The notes under the pieces: model-generated | What the model saw: the letters and a program-made list of their open reading frames with translations, nothing else | The model's database searches: none | Told to the model about the DNA's origin: nothing | From: Hoeflea ulvae | GTDB lineage: Bacteria > Pseudomonadota > Alphaproteobacteria > Rhizobiales > Rhizobiaceae | Assembly: GCF_026619435.1 (NCBI RefSeq) | Contig: NZ_JAOVZQ010000001.1 | Coordinates: 1,619,501-1,683,500 of the forward strand | DNA length: 64,000 nt | Direction: 5' to 3' | Program-made: the position numbers and the translations under genes | Shown here: piece after piece, positions 1-8,950 of the stretch | Layout: each line of letters begins with the position of its first letter | How positions within the stretch are numbered: the stretch's first letter is position 1

Positions 1-1313
1 TCCTTGTCTTCCGCCGTATCCAGCCAGATGCGCTGCACGGGCACTGTCTCCTCGATCAGCCTCAGAAGAGCGAGGATGTCGGGCTTGAGTGGACCGGCGC
101 GATCGAGGATCGAGGCGACAAGATCATTGTGACGAGCGATACGGTACGACGTTCCTTGTGCCGAACGCCGCACTTGCCAGGCTTCGGCGACGGCGTTCGA
201 GCGCGTGCCTGAGGCCGGGGTGATGTGACCCCGGTGGGCGAAGACCCGCCGCGCCGTGTTGCGTGTTTCTGTTGCCAGACGGTGAAGCTGAGATCGCAAT
301 CGCACCGGGGGACTAGCCGTCGATTTCAGGACATTGATCTTCCAATCGGCATCCGCGCTGTTCGGTATGTCGAGCCGGATACGGGCGAGCCTGTGAGCTT
401 CATCGCGCGGCCATGGCTTGCTGCCATCGCCGAGGCCAAGCCAGCCCCCCGCGAGAAGGAGACGCCTGTTGCGGTAGACGTAGAAGCCCTCCTGCTGCGT
501 CCATCCTCCGGGCCCCGCCGCGGCTTCCTGTTCCGTAGGCTTGAGCATGTCGCGATGCGGCAGGACGTGACATTGCACAGTTACACCGGTGGTGTGGAGT
601 ATCCGATACTCGGGGCTTTCGAGCGCCTTGCCGGGATGACTGATGAGGTACGGGTCCCACGGCTTCAATCCTCTACCATTGAGGGACAGGCGAAGCATGG
701 GCAGTTGGCCATCGAGGAGACGATGAAAGGTCATCGCAAGATGCGCCTCCACGCGATCTGCGAGCTCGATCATGTCGGTGGCCGCGAAGCCATCGGTCAC
801 GATACGGTCCAGCTTCTCCCAGAGAACAACGGTGCCGTGGGCCACCTGGTCCAGCGGCGCAAGCAGATGCTCTGATCCCGGCGCAGGTCCTTCAAAGAGT
901 GGCCATTCGGCGCCGGGTTCCTTACCGATGAGATCAAGGTCCCAGCGCAGGCAGACGACCGGTCCACCTTTCTTCCGACTGGCGACGGTCAGACGACGAG
1001 CCTGGGAGAAACTGGCCGTCTTCAAGCCCAGCCCGAAGCGCCCAAGGTCAGTGGCGGCGCGTTCAGCTCTCGGATCGCGTGCGCCAAGGCGCATGCCGGC
1101 CTCCAGAGCCGCGTCGTCCATGCCGTCGCCGTTATCGACGATCCTTGCCCAGCTCTCAGGACCGGCCCATTCAAGATGAACGGCAACGTCGCCCGCATTT
1201 GCAGCGATGGAATTGTCGACCAGATCGGCAAGTGCGGTGGGAGGTGCGTAGCCGAGCCCACGAAGGGACTCGAGCATCGAACCGGCATGAGGAGGAGCAT
1301 TTCTTACACCCAT
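1..1313 (-). CDS. MutL/MORC-like GHKL ATPase, runs off the left edge
   Basis: The reading frame is open from the ATG at 1313 to base 1, so the 3' end lies outside the window; 437 codons are visible. The N-terminal part carries the ATP-binding boxes of the GHKL fold (HSP90, gyrase B, MutL, histidine kinase): an N box ALADLVDNSIAA (residues 27-38), a G1 box DNGDGMDD (60-67) and a G2 box GRFGLGLKTA (91-100). The N-box wording resembles the stand-alone MutL/MORC-type ATPases found beside Z1 helicases and nucleases in restriction-like and phage-defence loci. The ATG lies only 4 bp beyond the stop of the ankyrin-sigma gene, so the two are probably co-transcribed and translationally coupled. The fold assignment is strong; the defence role is inferred from family and context, and the decisive downstream genes are not visible. 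Confidence 0.8.
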   Translation of the reverse strand, partial: MGVRNAPPHAGSMLESLRGLGYAPPTALADLVDNSIAANAGDVAVHLEWAGPESWARIVDNGDGMDDAALEAGMRLGARDPRAERAATDLGRFGLGLKTASFSQARRLTVASRKKGGPVVCLRWDLDLIGKEPGAEWPLFEGPAPGSEHLLAPLDQVAHGTVVLWEKLDRIVTDGFAATDMIELADRVEAHLAMTFHRLLDGQLPMLRLSLNGRGLKPWDPYLISHPGKALESPEYRILHTTGVTVQCHVLPHRDMLKPTEQEAAAGPGGWTQQEGFYVYRNRRLLLAGGWLGLGDGSKPWPRDEAHRLARIRLDIPNSADADWKINVLKSTASPPVRLRSQLHRLATETRNTARRVFAHRGHITPASGTRSNAVAEAWQVRRSAQGTSYRIARHNDLVASILDRAGPLKPDILALLRLIEETVPVQRIWLDTAEDK

Positions 1314-1317
1314 CCCG

Positions 1318-3504
1318 TCACATCCCCAGCAATTCCTGAAGCCGACGCTTGCAACCCGGATGGGAAAGACGATCAAGGCCCTTCGCCTCTATCTGACGAA
1401 TGCGCTCGCGCGTTACGCTGTAGATCTGTCCGATTTCCTCGAGGGTCATGTCAGAATCGCGGCCGATACCAAAGCGCATCCGGATCACATCAGCCTGACG
1501 TTCCGGCAAATCAGCCAGTGCGTCTGTTACGATCCTTTCGGTTTCTGCTTGGTCGAAGACATCCGTTTCTGAAGGCTCCGGCAGCAGGTTGTCCCAGTCG
1601 TCTATGCTTGTGGGGTATTCGGCTTCACGCGGGATGCCACGGAACTGTCTGACCTCGTCAATTGTCCATTCCAGCTCTTCGGCGAGTTCCAGGTCGGAAA
1701 CGACTCCGCCGACCCGAACGTCCAGCCTCTCGAGGGCGCGATCAAGCTTAGTGATCTTCTCGTTCCGATGCACGGGGATGCGGATCGCCCCGCCTTCATC
1801 AGCGCGCCATCGCGTGATGGCCTGCCGCATCCAGTAAGTGGCATAGATGAGGAAGCGATAACCACGCTCAGGATCAAAGCGCCTCGTGGAACGCTGCAGA
1901 CCAATGAACGCCACCTGGAAGACGTCCTCTGGATCCTCGCCTTCCTCCACGTTCCGCGAGGCAAAGCGGCGCACGTAAGGCAGGTGCTCGCGGATAAGGT
2001 GCTCGGTGACGGATTCGAAGATCAGTATTTCGGCTTCCAGCTGACTGGCCTCGGCTTGGCACGCTGGAAATTGTTCCAGTCTGCCGACCAACTCCTTGTG
2101 GAATGCTAGAGAGAGATCTAATGCCTCGAGCGCACCGAGTGCTTCTCTTCGTCGTTTGCCGTCCATCACCCGCCCAGTGGTGTGCCACGACCTCAGGGCG
2201 TCCGCAGCGGCCAATACTTCGAACGTCTCTGCATGGCTTGGGCGCGAAAGAATAATGGTTCTCAAGGAGACCGAGCCGGGGTCTCCATGAGAACCGCGGC
2301 GGATGCTTTCCATGACGTCGAGGATCGTTTCGACGGCGGTCTCGGAGGACAGGATGCCCAGCTGGAGCTTCTGCTTGGCCCGCATCAGGGGCTCCAGCAA
2401 TTGCAGCTCTTCCGATTTCTCCATGACGAAGCGCTGTGTACCGGGCAGCCGCGTCCGACGTGTAAGGACTGCCTCGATCGCGTCAGCCAGGTCATCGGAC
2501 GAAGTGTCTGAGACGGCGTCCCAGAGATCGGCATCATGCCCCGTCGCCTGATCGAGATCGAAGCCCGCTGCTTCCAGATTGCGCTGGAGATTGATGCGCA
2601 GTTCCTCGAGATCACCATTTCCTTCGCAATTGGCGACGAGGCGGTCGATATCATCGAGGGAGCAACGTCCTTTGGCCAGAATTTCCTCTGCCCAGCTGAA
2701 GCACAGGTCCGGTTCGATCGACATCCGCGTGCCGGTCTGGACGACTGCTCGTTTGACCGATTGTCTGCCGCGATTGCGGACCTGCAGGAAGTCACTCTCT
2801 GCACCGTGATCGGCCGTCACAGCGGCGCTGGAGCCGATGCCTTCCCCGGCAATCGGCGCAGGTGAAAGGTCGAGATCCCAATCCCCGTCCTCGTCATCCG
2901 AAGCCACGGGTGACGAACTGACGAGGGCTACGAATGTCCCCGACGCCGTATCGGCCGCGTACTGATCGAAGAATTCTTCTGGTTCTGCCTCAGCTTCGAA
3001 ATCCAGCAGGTCATCCAGGTTGTCAATCCTATCGGCTGGCTCCGTCTCCTGAATCACGGCGAAACGATACTCCGGAACTGCGTCGGGCCCGGCAACGGCA
3101 GTCTCGACCACAAGTGAAACCTCGCACTCGCTAACCGTCTCCGTTTTTATCTCCGGCGACCCCGCGACAAGCAAAGAGAGAAGCTGCGCGGCGAGACCGT
3201 GACCTTCAGCAAATGCCACATCAGCAGAGGTCTGTCGGTCGTGGTTCAGTGCGCCGGGGTCGGCACCCGACCGAATGAAGAGATCGCAAAGTGCCAGATT
3301 GCCCATGCGAGCTGCAAGGTGGAGCGGTGTGTCGCCTTTCGGGTCGGGCGTGTGGAGCCGAGATGATGCCGCGAAATCAACCAGCCCCTCTATCTTCCCT
3401 TCGGAAATTAGCCGGATCTCGACGGAGTCAAGAACACAGCCACCTGATTCGCTCGTCGCCTGAGTATGATTGCCGAGGGTATGGGACAGCCTATCCATCT
3501 TCAT
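1318..3504 (-). CDS. Ankyrin-repeat / sigma-70 fusion protein
   Basis: A protein of about 728 residues. Near the N-terminus (about residues 30-125) are ankyrin-type repeats (GDTPLHLAARMGN, then GADPGALNHDRQTSADVA). A long acidic, poorly recognisable middle follows. The C-terminal 230 residues are a sigma-70 core: region 2 (about 502-571; DPEDVFQVAFIGL, YRFLIYATYWMRQAITR), region 3, and region 4 with its helix-turn-helix (about 665-715; LPERQADVIRMRFGIG, TLEEIGQIYSVTRERIRQIE). It should bind core RNA polymerase and a -35/-10 promoter; the ankyrin part probably senses a partner protein. I chose the ATG at 3504 because GTGAGG precedes it by 6 bases; a GTG at 3516 is the alternative. It overlaps the upstream truncated regulator by 14 bp and is followed after 4 bp by the GHKL ATPase. 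The sigma part is certain; the role is unknown. Confidence 0.88.
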   Translation of the reverse strand: MKMDRLSHTLGNHTQATSESGGCVLDSVEIRLISEGKIEGLVDFAASSRLHTPDPKGDTPLHLAARMGNLALCDLFIRSGADPGALNHDRQTSADVAFAEGHGLAAQLLSLLVAGSPEIKTETVSECEVSLVVETAVAGPDAVPEYRFAVIQETEPADRIDNLDDLLDFEAEAEPEEFFDQYAADTASGTFVALVSSSPVASDDEDGDWDLDLSPAPIAGEGIGSSAAVTADHGAESDFLQVRNRGRQSVKRAVVQTGTRMSIEPDLCFSWAEEILAKGRCSLDDIDRLVANCEGNGDLEELRINLQRNLEAAGFDLDQATGHDADLWDAVSDTSSDDLADAIEAVLTRRTRLPGTQRFVMEKSEELQLLEPLMRAKQKLQLGILSSETAVETILDVMESIRRGSHGDPGSVSLRTIILSRPSHAETFEVLAAADALRSWHTTGRVMDGKRRREALGALEALDLSLAFHKELVGRLEQFPACQAEASQLEAEILIFESVTEHLIREHLPYVRRFASRNVEEGEDPEDVFQVAFIGLQRSTRRFDPERGYRFLIYATYWMRQAITRWRADEGGAIRIPVHRNEKITKLDRALERLDVRVGGVVSDLELAEELEWTIDEVRQFRGIPREAEYPTSIDDWDNLLPEPSETDVFDQAETERIVTDALADLPERQADVIRMRFGIGRDSDMTLEEIGQIYSVTRERIRQIEAKGLDRLSHPGCKRRLQELLGM

Positions 3505-4018
3505 GGACGGCCTCACTGTTGAGAAGCGCTATCTGCTGGTCCTTCGGCTTCCGTGCTCTAGGGTCGGTATTGAGCTCAATACGCCTCAATATGGTTATCA
3601 CCACCAACAGGAGTGTTACCGGATTGACATTGCGCACAGGCGTCGGCCCGCACGCCAACGGCCGGAGACCGGCGATCCACAATGCCTCGCGGTCGATGAT
3701 CCCGTCCGCCACCGACCAAAGCTGGGAGAGGTAGCGACTTGAGTAGGTTTGGCGGAAGAGTGACTTGAACGCTTGGCCGCGGACGTAGGTCCGCGCACTC
3801 TTATTGTAGACAATGTTGTCGGGCGCAAATCCAATGTAACGGTTCAGATCGGTGGACGCTTGGTCCAGCGAGACTCCGAACCGGTCCATCAGATTGCTGC
3901 GGTTCACATGGCCCTCCCAGAACAAGCGGAATTCTCTGAACTCGAATCGCTGCTCGACTCCCCAACAAAGTTCGGACCTCTCGTTGTCCACCGCGGCCTC
4001 CCAGCCCCTGATGCGCAT
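3491..4018 (-). CDS. Truncated CapW/BrxR-type transcription regulator (WYL domain missing)
   Basis: A protein of 175 residues. Residues about 18-75 look like the N-terminal winged helix-turn-helix of CapW/BrxR regulators (WGVEQRFEFREFRLFWEGHV, then RSNLMDRFGVSLDQASTDLN and YNKSARTYV). The linker follows (LSQLWSVADGIIDREALW). Family members are usually nearly 300 residues and continue into a WYL ligand-sensing domain; here the frame leaves the family pattern just after VNPVTLLLVV and stops, and the sigma-factor gene starts 14 bp before that stop. The DNA-binding half could still work, as a constitutive repressor, or the gene may be a remnant. CapW/BrxR proteins usually sit first in CBASS, BREX and other phage-defence operons, which colours the reading of this locus. 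No good ribosome binding site precedes the ATG at 4018. Confidence 0.7.
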   Translation of the reverse strand: MRIRGWEAAVDNERSELCWGVEQRFEFREFRLFWEGHVNRSNLMDRFGVSLDQASTDLNRYIGFAPDNIVYNKSARTYVRGQAFKSLFRQTYSSRYLSQLWSVADGIIDREALWIAGLRPLACGPTPVRNVNPVTLLLVVITILRRIELNTDPRARKPKDQQIALLNSEAVHEDG

Positions 4019-4424
4019 GAAAACTATGCGCGCCTATTTTCTGGGTCGGCATCAAGCTAGCGGGGAGATCACAATCTGGCAATGTAAATGCTTAATGCAT
4101 TCGCGCTAGGTGGTCCGCCACGGTGGTCGGCGGCCTTCCATCCAGCACCACGACTCAATGGTTTCCCGCCGATCTTACATGTGGCTGTGAATTCGGTCTG
4201 ATTGAAAGCAGATTTCTCACATCTTCGTCTCTTTTCGCGCGACCCACACGGTTGCAGAGGAACGGAGGCGCCCCAAAGAATAATATGAAAGTAAAGACGA
4301 TTCCTCGGAACGCTCCAGTTATGGCGCGGAGGTGGAGAAGGTTGGCCGTCAGTCCACTACTAAGCGCGGATGGGTAAGGCTGTCTGGTCAGGCATGGAGG
4401 GTGATCCCTTTGGCTATGGCCCGG
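4019..4424. other. Non-coding stretch upstream of the regulator/sigma/ATPase operon
   Basis: No convincing gene is seen on either strand; the short ORFs here lack ribosome binding sites and protein-like composition. It must contain the promoter for the leftward regulator-sigma-ATPase operon. I saw no clear operator palindrome. Confidence 0.4.
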
Positions 4425-4622
4425 CTATAGCTGGTAGTCGGCGATATCGAAGGGTGTGGCAATCTCGTTGCCAGCGCGCTGGGCGGCCGTATAATGTGCG
4501 GACTTGTAGTAGAGGGCAATTGTGCGCACCACCACGCCCAGACCGTCGAGCACGTGGATTTCGCAGACACCGTACTCTTCGCCCAGCGGAACGTCGGGCT
4601 GATTGATTTCCGCTGTACCCGC
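4425..4622 (-). pseudogene. Remnant of a small hypothetical gene
   Basis: An open frame without an ATG runs from an in-frame TGA (4623-4625) to a TAG (4425-4427). It translates to about 65 protein-like residues (PDVPLGEEYGVCEIHVLDGL, later ALYYKSAHYTAAQRAGNEIA, ending DIADYQL). A methionine start lies just upstream only in another frame (ATG at 4656 or 4626), which suggests a frameshifted or decayed small gene, as is common in integrase islands. I do not recognise the family. Confidence 0.35.
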
Positions 4623-4868
4623 TCATGCGAGTGCGCCGGACCCAGATGATCGCCATATCACGCCATGTGTAGTGACGGCCCGCAGATGCGCCGGCGAAAG
4701 CGGCCTTCGGCCTTTGGCAGACGGCGTCACCGCTTGCTAGGTAAATCCTTCAGCGGCAATATCAAAGTTGGCCGGTTCGGCTCGTTAACTGTTCAAACCC
4801 GAGGCTACTTCGAATAAAAGTATTCGCCTCGGTCTAGGTGCAGCATTGCGAACGATACTGCAGGTTTC

Positions 4869-6908
4869 TCAACCCTCCGAATGCTTCCGCGTCTGCCGCG
4901 GCGTGTGCGCAAGAACCTGGGGCAGCAGTCGAACCGGTGCAGGTTTGACTCCGGAACTCGGCCTGGGAAGCTTCATGAGAGACTTCTTCATCAGGCGCAG
5001 TCGGGCAACTTGTGAATAGGTGCCCTCGTTCACGTCCTTGTTGATGTGACCGAGAATGTCCTTGCGGATTTCCGACCCGACACCTTCCTGCTTCATCTCG
5101 TTGTTGCACCAGTGGCGGAACGAGTGAAACACCTTTCCCTCTTCCTTCGCCTGCGGCAGCGCCAGCTCTTTCATCTTCTGCCAATCGTCGTTGAAGACAT
5201 CCCCCATCGGCGTCGCTTCCGCCACCGCTCGGAGTTCCGGAAACAGCAGCAAATGGCCTGCCTTGTGCAGTGCGTCAGCATAATCGAGGAAACCAAGCCG
5301 GATGAGTTCAGGGTGAATGGGAATGTGTCGTTTCGCCGCTTTGGACTTAAACCTGCGACCCTCCGATGGGATAAACTTGAACCCCCAGATGCCTTCGAGG
5401 TCGATGATCTCATCGAGCCGAAACCCGCAAATTTCCTCCCGCCTTGCACCCTGATATGCTCCGATGAGGGGCACCCAATAGCGTGCGTCATGGAAAATCT
5501 CGCCACCCGGATTGCCATCAATGCTGCCCGTGGCTGCACCGGTCCAGATCGGAAGACTGAACAGGGCCTCTAGATCACCGGTGGTGAAGGACGGGCGTTC
5601 GTTCTCCGAGTCTCCGCTCTTCTTTGCACGAAGCTTGGAGATGCCGTCGTAGCTCTCCCACGAATAGCCATAGGCCTGGCACATGCCTGCGATATTGGCC
5701 ATGTTGTTCATGTGTCGATTGATCGTCGCCTTTGTCAGGCCGACCTCGGCTTTGGGAAGCTTTTCCGCTCGGGCGAGAATGTCGCTGACGGAGATGACAT
5801 GGTCCCGCGGCGATTTGCCGTAATTCTTGGGGAATTTGAGCAGGACATCCCGAAATTGTGCGAGGTGTTGTTGACCGACACGGGTAGGGTTGTCGTGCCC
5901 GAGGAAGCGCTTGAACAGCTTGGCGAGCTGGACATGTTGCTTCAGGGTTTTGCTGTCCCACTCGCCGAGCGTAACCTTTGCCTCGCCGGCGGCCGCGACG
6001 ATATCGATCAGGCTGCGATAGCTTTCATCTTCGATGTCAGTGAAGCTGTCGATATCGTCGGCGTCGTCGCTGATTGTCACCTCGGCGGCGACCGGCGCAG
6101 CGGGGGATATCACGGGTGGGGGAGGCGTTTGCGGACTTTCGGCCGCGGGCACTGGAACACTGATTGGTGCGGCGGGAGCAGGGGAGGCCGACCCGTTGGG
6201 GACATCAATAGGAACGGTTTGAGCGATCGGCCGTCGTGCTTCTTCCAGCAGCCCCGACTGGAGAAGCAGGTCGTCGTCATGACGCAGGCCGGTCCAGCGG
6301 CGATCGGCATCGAGAAGTGCCGCAGCCATTCCACGAAGGTAGAGCTGCTCGGCCTGCTGAACGTTCACCCGTGTCTCGGGAATATTGAACTCCTCCATCA
6401 GGCCCGCAATCCGCTTGCGATTCGGCGGCATGGCCCCCTGTTTCCGCAGGGTCTCAATCGTCTGGGCAACCAGCGTGATCGTCTGTGCTTCAAGTCCTGC
6501 GGCTGACATTTCCTTTTGCTCTATCTGCCCAACAGATGCATCGACACCTTGAGCCGCGAAGAGGCGGTATGCCCAGCCGGTCGCGATGTCCGCGATCCGC
6601 GCGCCCTTGGCACTGTCGCCGAAGGACAGCTCAGCGGCAGAGACACGGTCAAGCTTGGCGCTATGGGTGATGGCCACTTTGGTCAGGATACGTCGGGCAT
6701 CGTCAGCAGAGATCATGGATTGGCTCATTCCGTGTAGTAGGTGCTCGCTGGCCCTCGTGACCTCGGCGGCGATCGAACGGGCAATGTGCAACGACTTTGT
6801 CCGCAGGCTGACTTCAATGCCCAAACGGCAACCGGTCCGAGGCTGGACCGGCAGTCGCCGCCTCCACCAATAGACCGCTCCGCGCCGGAACACATATTGC
6901 ACACTCAT
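4869..6908 (-). CDS. Tyrosine recombinase (phage/island integrase)
   Basis: A protein of 679 residues, long for a tyrosine integrase. The N-terminus has the arm-type motif VFRRGAVYWWRRRLP (DUF6538-like). An Ala/Pro-rich linker follows (about residues 240-290), then a core-binding segment and a C-terminal catalytic domain: first Arg in GARREEICGFRLDE, HSFRHW box at about 595-600, GH of ILGHINKD, and the Tyr nucleophile at about 631 (EGTYSQV). The ATG at 6908 was chosen because AAGGAGGT lies just upstream; the frame is open further to 6962 but has no such signal. The gene starts 180 bp from the 3' end of tRNA-Gln and reads away from it, the usual arrangement for an element integrated into a tRNA gene. 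It most likely catalyses integration and excision of the 1-7087 island. The frame is intact and all catalytic residues seem present. Confidence 0.93.
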   Translation of the reverse strand: MSVQYVFRRGAVYWWRRRLPVQPRTGCRLGIEVSLRTKSLHIARSIAAEVTRASEHLLHGMSQSMISADDARRILTKVAITHSAKLDRVSAAELSFGDSAKGARIADIATGWAYRLFAAQGVDASVGQIEQKEMSAAGLEAQTITLVAQTIETLRKQGAMPPNRKRIAGLMEEFNIPETRVNVQQAEQLYLRGMAAALLDADRRWTGLRHDDDLLLQSGLLEEARRPIAQTVPIDVPNGSASPAPAAPISVPVPAAESPQTPPPPVISPAAPVAAEVTISDDADDIDSFTDIEDESYRSLIDIVAAAGEAKVTLGEWDSKTLKQHVQLAKLFKRFLGHDNPTRVGQQHLAQFRDVLLKFPKNYGKSPRDHVISVSDILARAEKLPKAEVGLTKATINRHMNNMANIAGMCQAYGYSWESYDGISKLRAKKSGDSENERPSFTTGDLEALFSLPIWTGAATGSIDGNPGGEIFHDARYWVPLIGAYQGARREEICGFRLDEIIDLEGIWGFKFIPSEGRRFKSKAAKRHIPIHPELIRLGFLDYADALHKAGHLLLFPELRAVAEATPMGDVFNDDWQKMKELALPQAKEEGKVFHSFRHWCNNEMKQEGVGSEIRKDILGHINKDVNEGTYSQVARLRLMKKSLMKLPRPSSGVKPAPVRLLPQVLAHTPRQTRKHSEG

Positions 6909-7087
6909 GCCAACCTCCTTTTGGAGGTGACGGATTCTCCAACTTTTCCGTCTGCTGGACACCGATGTCAGACACGCGTGGGGGACACCCGTGTAAGACA
7001 GTACTGTCCACCAGACGGCAAAACGTATCCCCAGCTAACGAAAAAACGCTGGAAAATCAATCTTGTTCAGAGCTTGAAGAGGTCGAT

Positions 7088-7161
7088 TGGCTGGGGAACC
7101 TGGATTCGAACCAGGACTAACGGAGTCAGAGTCCGTGGGTCTACCGTTAACCTATTCCCCA
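7088..7161 (-). tRNA. tRNA-Gln (anticodon CTG)
   Basis: The minus strand gives a 74-nt cloverleaf with encoded CCA. The acceptor arm TGGGGAA pairs with TTCCCCA, the anticodon stem ACGGA/TCCGT encloses loop CTCTGAC (anticodon CTG, reads CAG), and the T arm has GGTTCGAATCC. Its 3' end (7088) faces the integrase, so the 3' half probably serves as attB/attL for the neighbouring island. The other copy of the att repeat is not in the window. Confidence 0.96.
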
Positions 7162-7405
7162 ACATGGGCGGGCCGGAAATTTTCCGGGCCAGCGCGGCGG
7201 CTTATAGCCAATAAACTTCGAGGATGCAAACCCGGATGCCCCGTTTTTTTCAAAATTCGCAGCAGGCCACGAAGCGGCGGCGATCAGGGCTGCTTGCGGC
7301 CTCCATCCGCGGCTCAAAAAGAATTTTGCGTTCTGTCCGCTGCTTTGCTAACCTTGGCCCAACAGCAAACCGTGAAGCGCGACTCGAGGCCGTTGCCCGC
7401 CGCGC

Positions 7406-8950
7406 ATGACAGGACAGACCGTGAAAGACCTTCGGGACGGCGAAACGCCAAACGCGGGGGTATCACTGGCAGGTGAAAGGCCACCCGGACGCGCCGCAAA
7501 GGCAGCGACGGAGGGTGTGGAACAGGGACGCGGGACAACCACCGTGGCCTCGGGCTCCGTTTCCGATGGCGTGCCATCGGAACGTGTCCCCGCCAGCGTA
7601 TCCGCCAACAGGGAAGCCGGCGACGAGCCGTCCGGACGCCGCAGGCGGCGGCGCCGCAAATCCGCGAAAAAATCCGACAAGACCCCTGAGACAGGACAGC
7701 CCGTTGCCCAGGTGGCTGCGGCCGCGCCAGTGCCTGTGCCGGGTGAAAAGAAGGGCCGCCGCCGGCGGCGCAAGCCCGGCCGTGAAATCCAGGGCCGGCC
7801 GCTGGCGCCGCAAAAGGCGCCGGGACAGGCCCCGCACAAATCCAACGCCGCGCCTGCCTCCGGTGCTGCAGGTCCCGCCGGAGCGGCCGCGCCTGCGGTG
7901 CGGCGGGTGGTTGACGATCTCTACGCGGCGCTGGATCTGGGCACCAACAATTGCCGGCTGCTGATCGCGCAGCCGACACGGCCCGGACAGTTCCGGGTCG
8001 TCGATGCTTTTTCACGCATCGTCAGGCTGGGCGAGGGGCTGGACGCCACCGGGAAATTGTCCGACGACGCCATGGACCGCGCCGTCGAAGCTCTCAAGGT
8101 CTGCGCCGGAAAGCTAAAAAACCGCCCGGTGCGGCGTCACCGCCTGATCGCCACCGAGGCCTGCCGGTCGGCCCGCAACGGCGCCGACTTTCTCGACCGG
8201 GTTCGCGCCGAGACCGGTCTCGAGCTCGAGGTCGTCACCCGCGAGACCGAGGCCCGCCTGGCTGTGGCCGGATGTTCCTCGCTGGTCGGGCGCGACACCG
8301 ACGGGCTGGTGCTGTTCGACATCGGCGGCGGCTCCTCGGAAATCGCCATGATCGATCTGACCGAGAACCGCTCCAACCGTCTCGCCGATCACATCAAGGC
8401 CTGGACCTCGCTGCCGGTGGGCGTCGTCACCCTGTCCGAGCGTCACGGCGGCTGCCTGGTCACGCCGGATGTGTTTGCCGCCATGGTGGCGGAAGTCGAT
8501 ACGATGCTGGAAAAATTCACGCCACCGCCGCTGCCGGCCTTCTCCGGCCTGGCCGACGGCCGGATCCATCTGCTCGGCACATCGGGAACGGTAACCACGC
8601 TGGCCGGCCTGCATCTCGATTTGCCGCGCTATGATCGCCGCAAGGTCGACGGGCTGTGGCTGTCCAATGATGATGTCGACCGCATGCTCGACCGGTTGTT
8701 GTCCTGGGATTTCGACGCCCGCGCCGCCAATCCCTGCATCGGTGCCGACCGGGCGGACCTGGTCCTTGCCGGCTGCGCCATCCTGCAGTCGATCCGCAAG
8801 CGCTGGCCCTCACGCCGGATGCGCGTCGCCGACCGCGGGCTGCGCGAAGGCCTGCTCAATGAAATGATGGCATCGGACGGTGCCTGGCGCCGCAGCGGCC
8901 GCAATTTCCGTTACCGCAACCAGCGCTCGAACCAGGGGGAAAAGCCATGA
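7406..8950 (+). CDS. ppx: Ppx/GppA family phosphatase (exopolyphosphatase or pppGpp phosphatase)
   Basis: A protein of 514 residues. The first 165 or so are a low-complexity basic extension rich in Arg, Pro and Ala ([14 protein letters not shown], then [13 protein letters not shown]). The ASKHA-fold Ppx/GppA domain follows: phosphate-1 loop [13 protein letters not shown], then [14 protein letters not shown], the glycine-rich loop [13 protein letters not shown], the [14 protein letters not shown] segment and [13 protein letters not shown]. The family hydrolyses terminal phosphates of polyphosphate or pppGpp in the cytoplasm; motifs alone do not separate the two. The stop overlaps the rlmE start (ATGA), a pairing common in rhizobia. 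The ATG at 7406 lacks a ribosome binding site; a GTG at 7421 after AGGACAGACC is a possible alternative. The basic extension is unusual and might bind RNA or polyphosphate (inference). Confidence 0.9.
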   Translation: MTGQTVKDLRDGETPNAGVSLAGERPPGRAAKAATEGVEQGRGTTTVASGSVSDGVPSERVPASVSANREAGDEPSGRRRRRRRKSAKKSDKTPETGQPVAQVAAAAPVPVPGEKKGRRRRRKPGREIQGRPLAPQKAPGQAPHKSNAAPASGAAGPAGAAAPAVRRVVDDLYAALDLGTNNCRLLIAQPTRPGQFRVVDAFSRIVRLGEGLDATGKLSDDAMDRAVEALKVCAGKLKNRPVRRHRLIATEACRSARNGADFLDRVRAETGLELEVVTRETEARLAVAGCSSLVGRDTDGLVLFDIGGGSSEIAMIDLTENRSNRLADHIKAWTSLPVGVVTLSERHGGCLVTPDVFAAMVAEVDTMLEKFTPPPLPAFSGLADGRIHLLGTSGTVTTLAGLHLDLPRYDRRKVDGLWLSNDDVDRMLDRLLSWDFDARAANPCIGADRADLVLAGCAILQSIRKRWPSRRMRVADRGLREGLLNEMMASDGAWRRSGRNFRYRNQRSNQGEKP

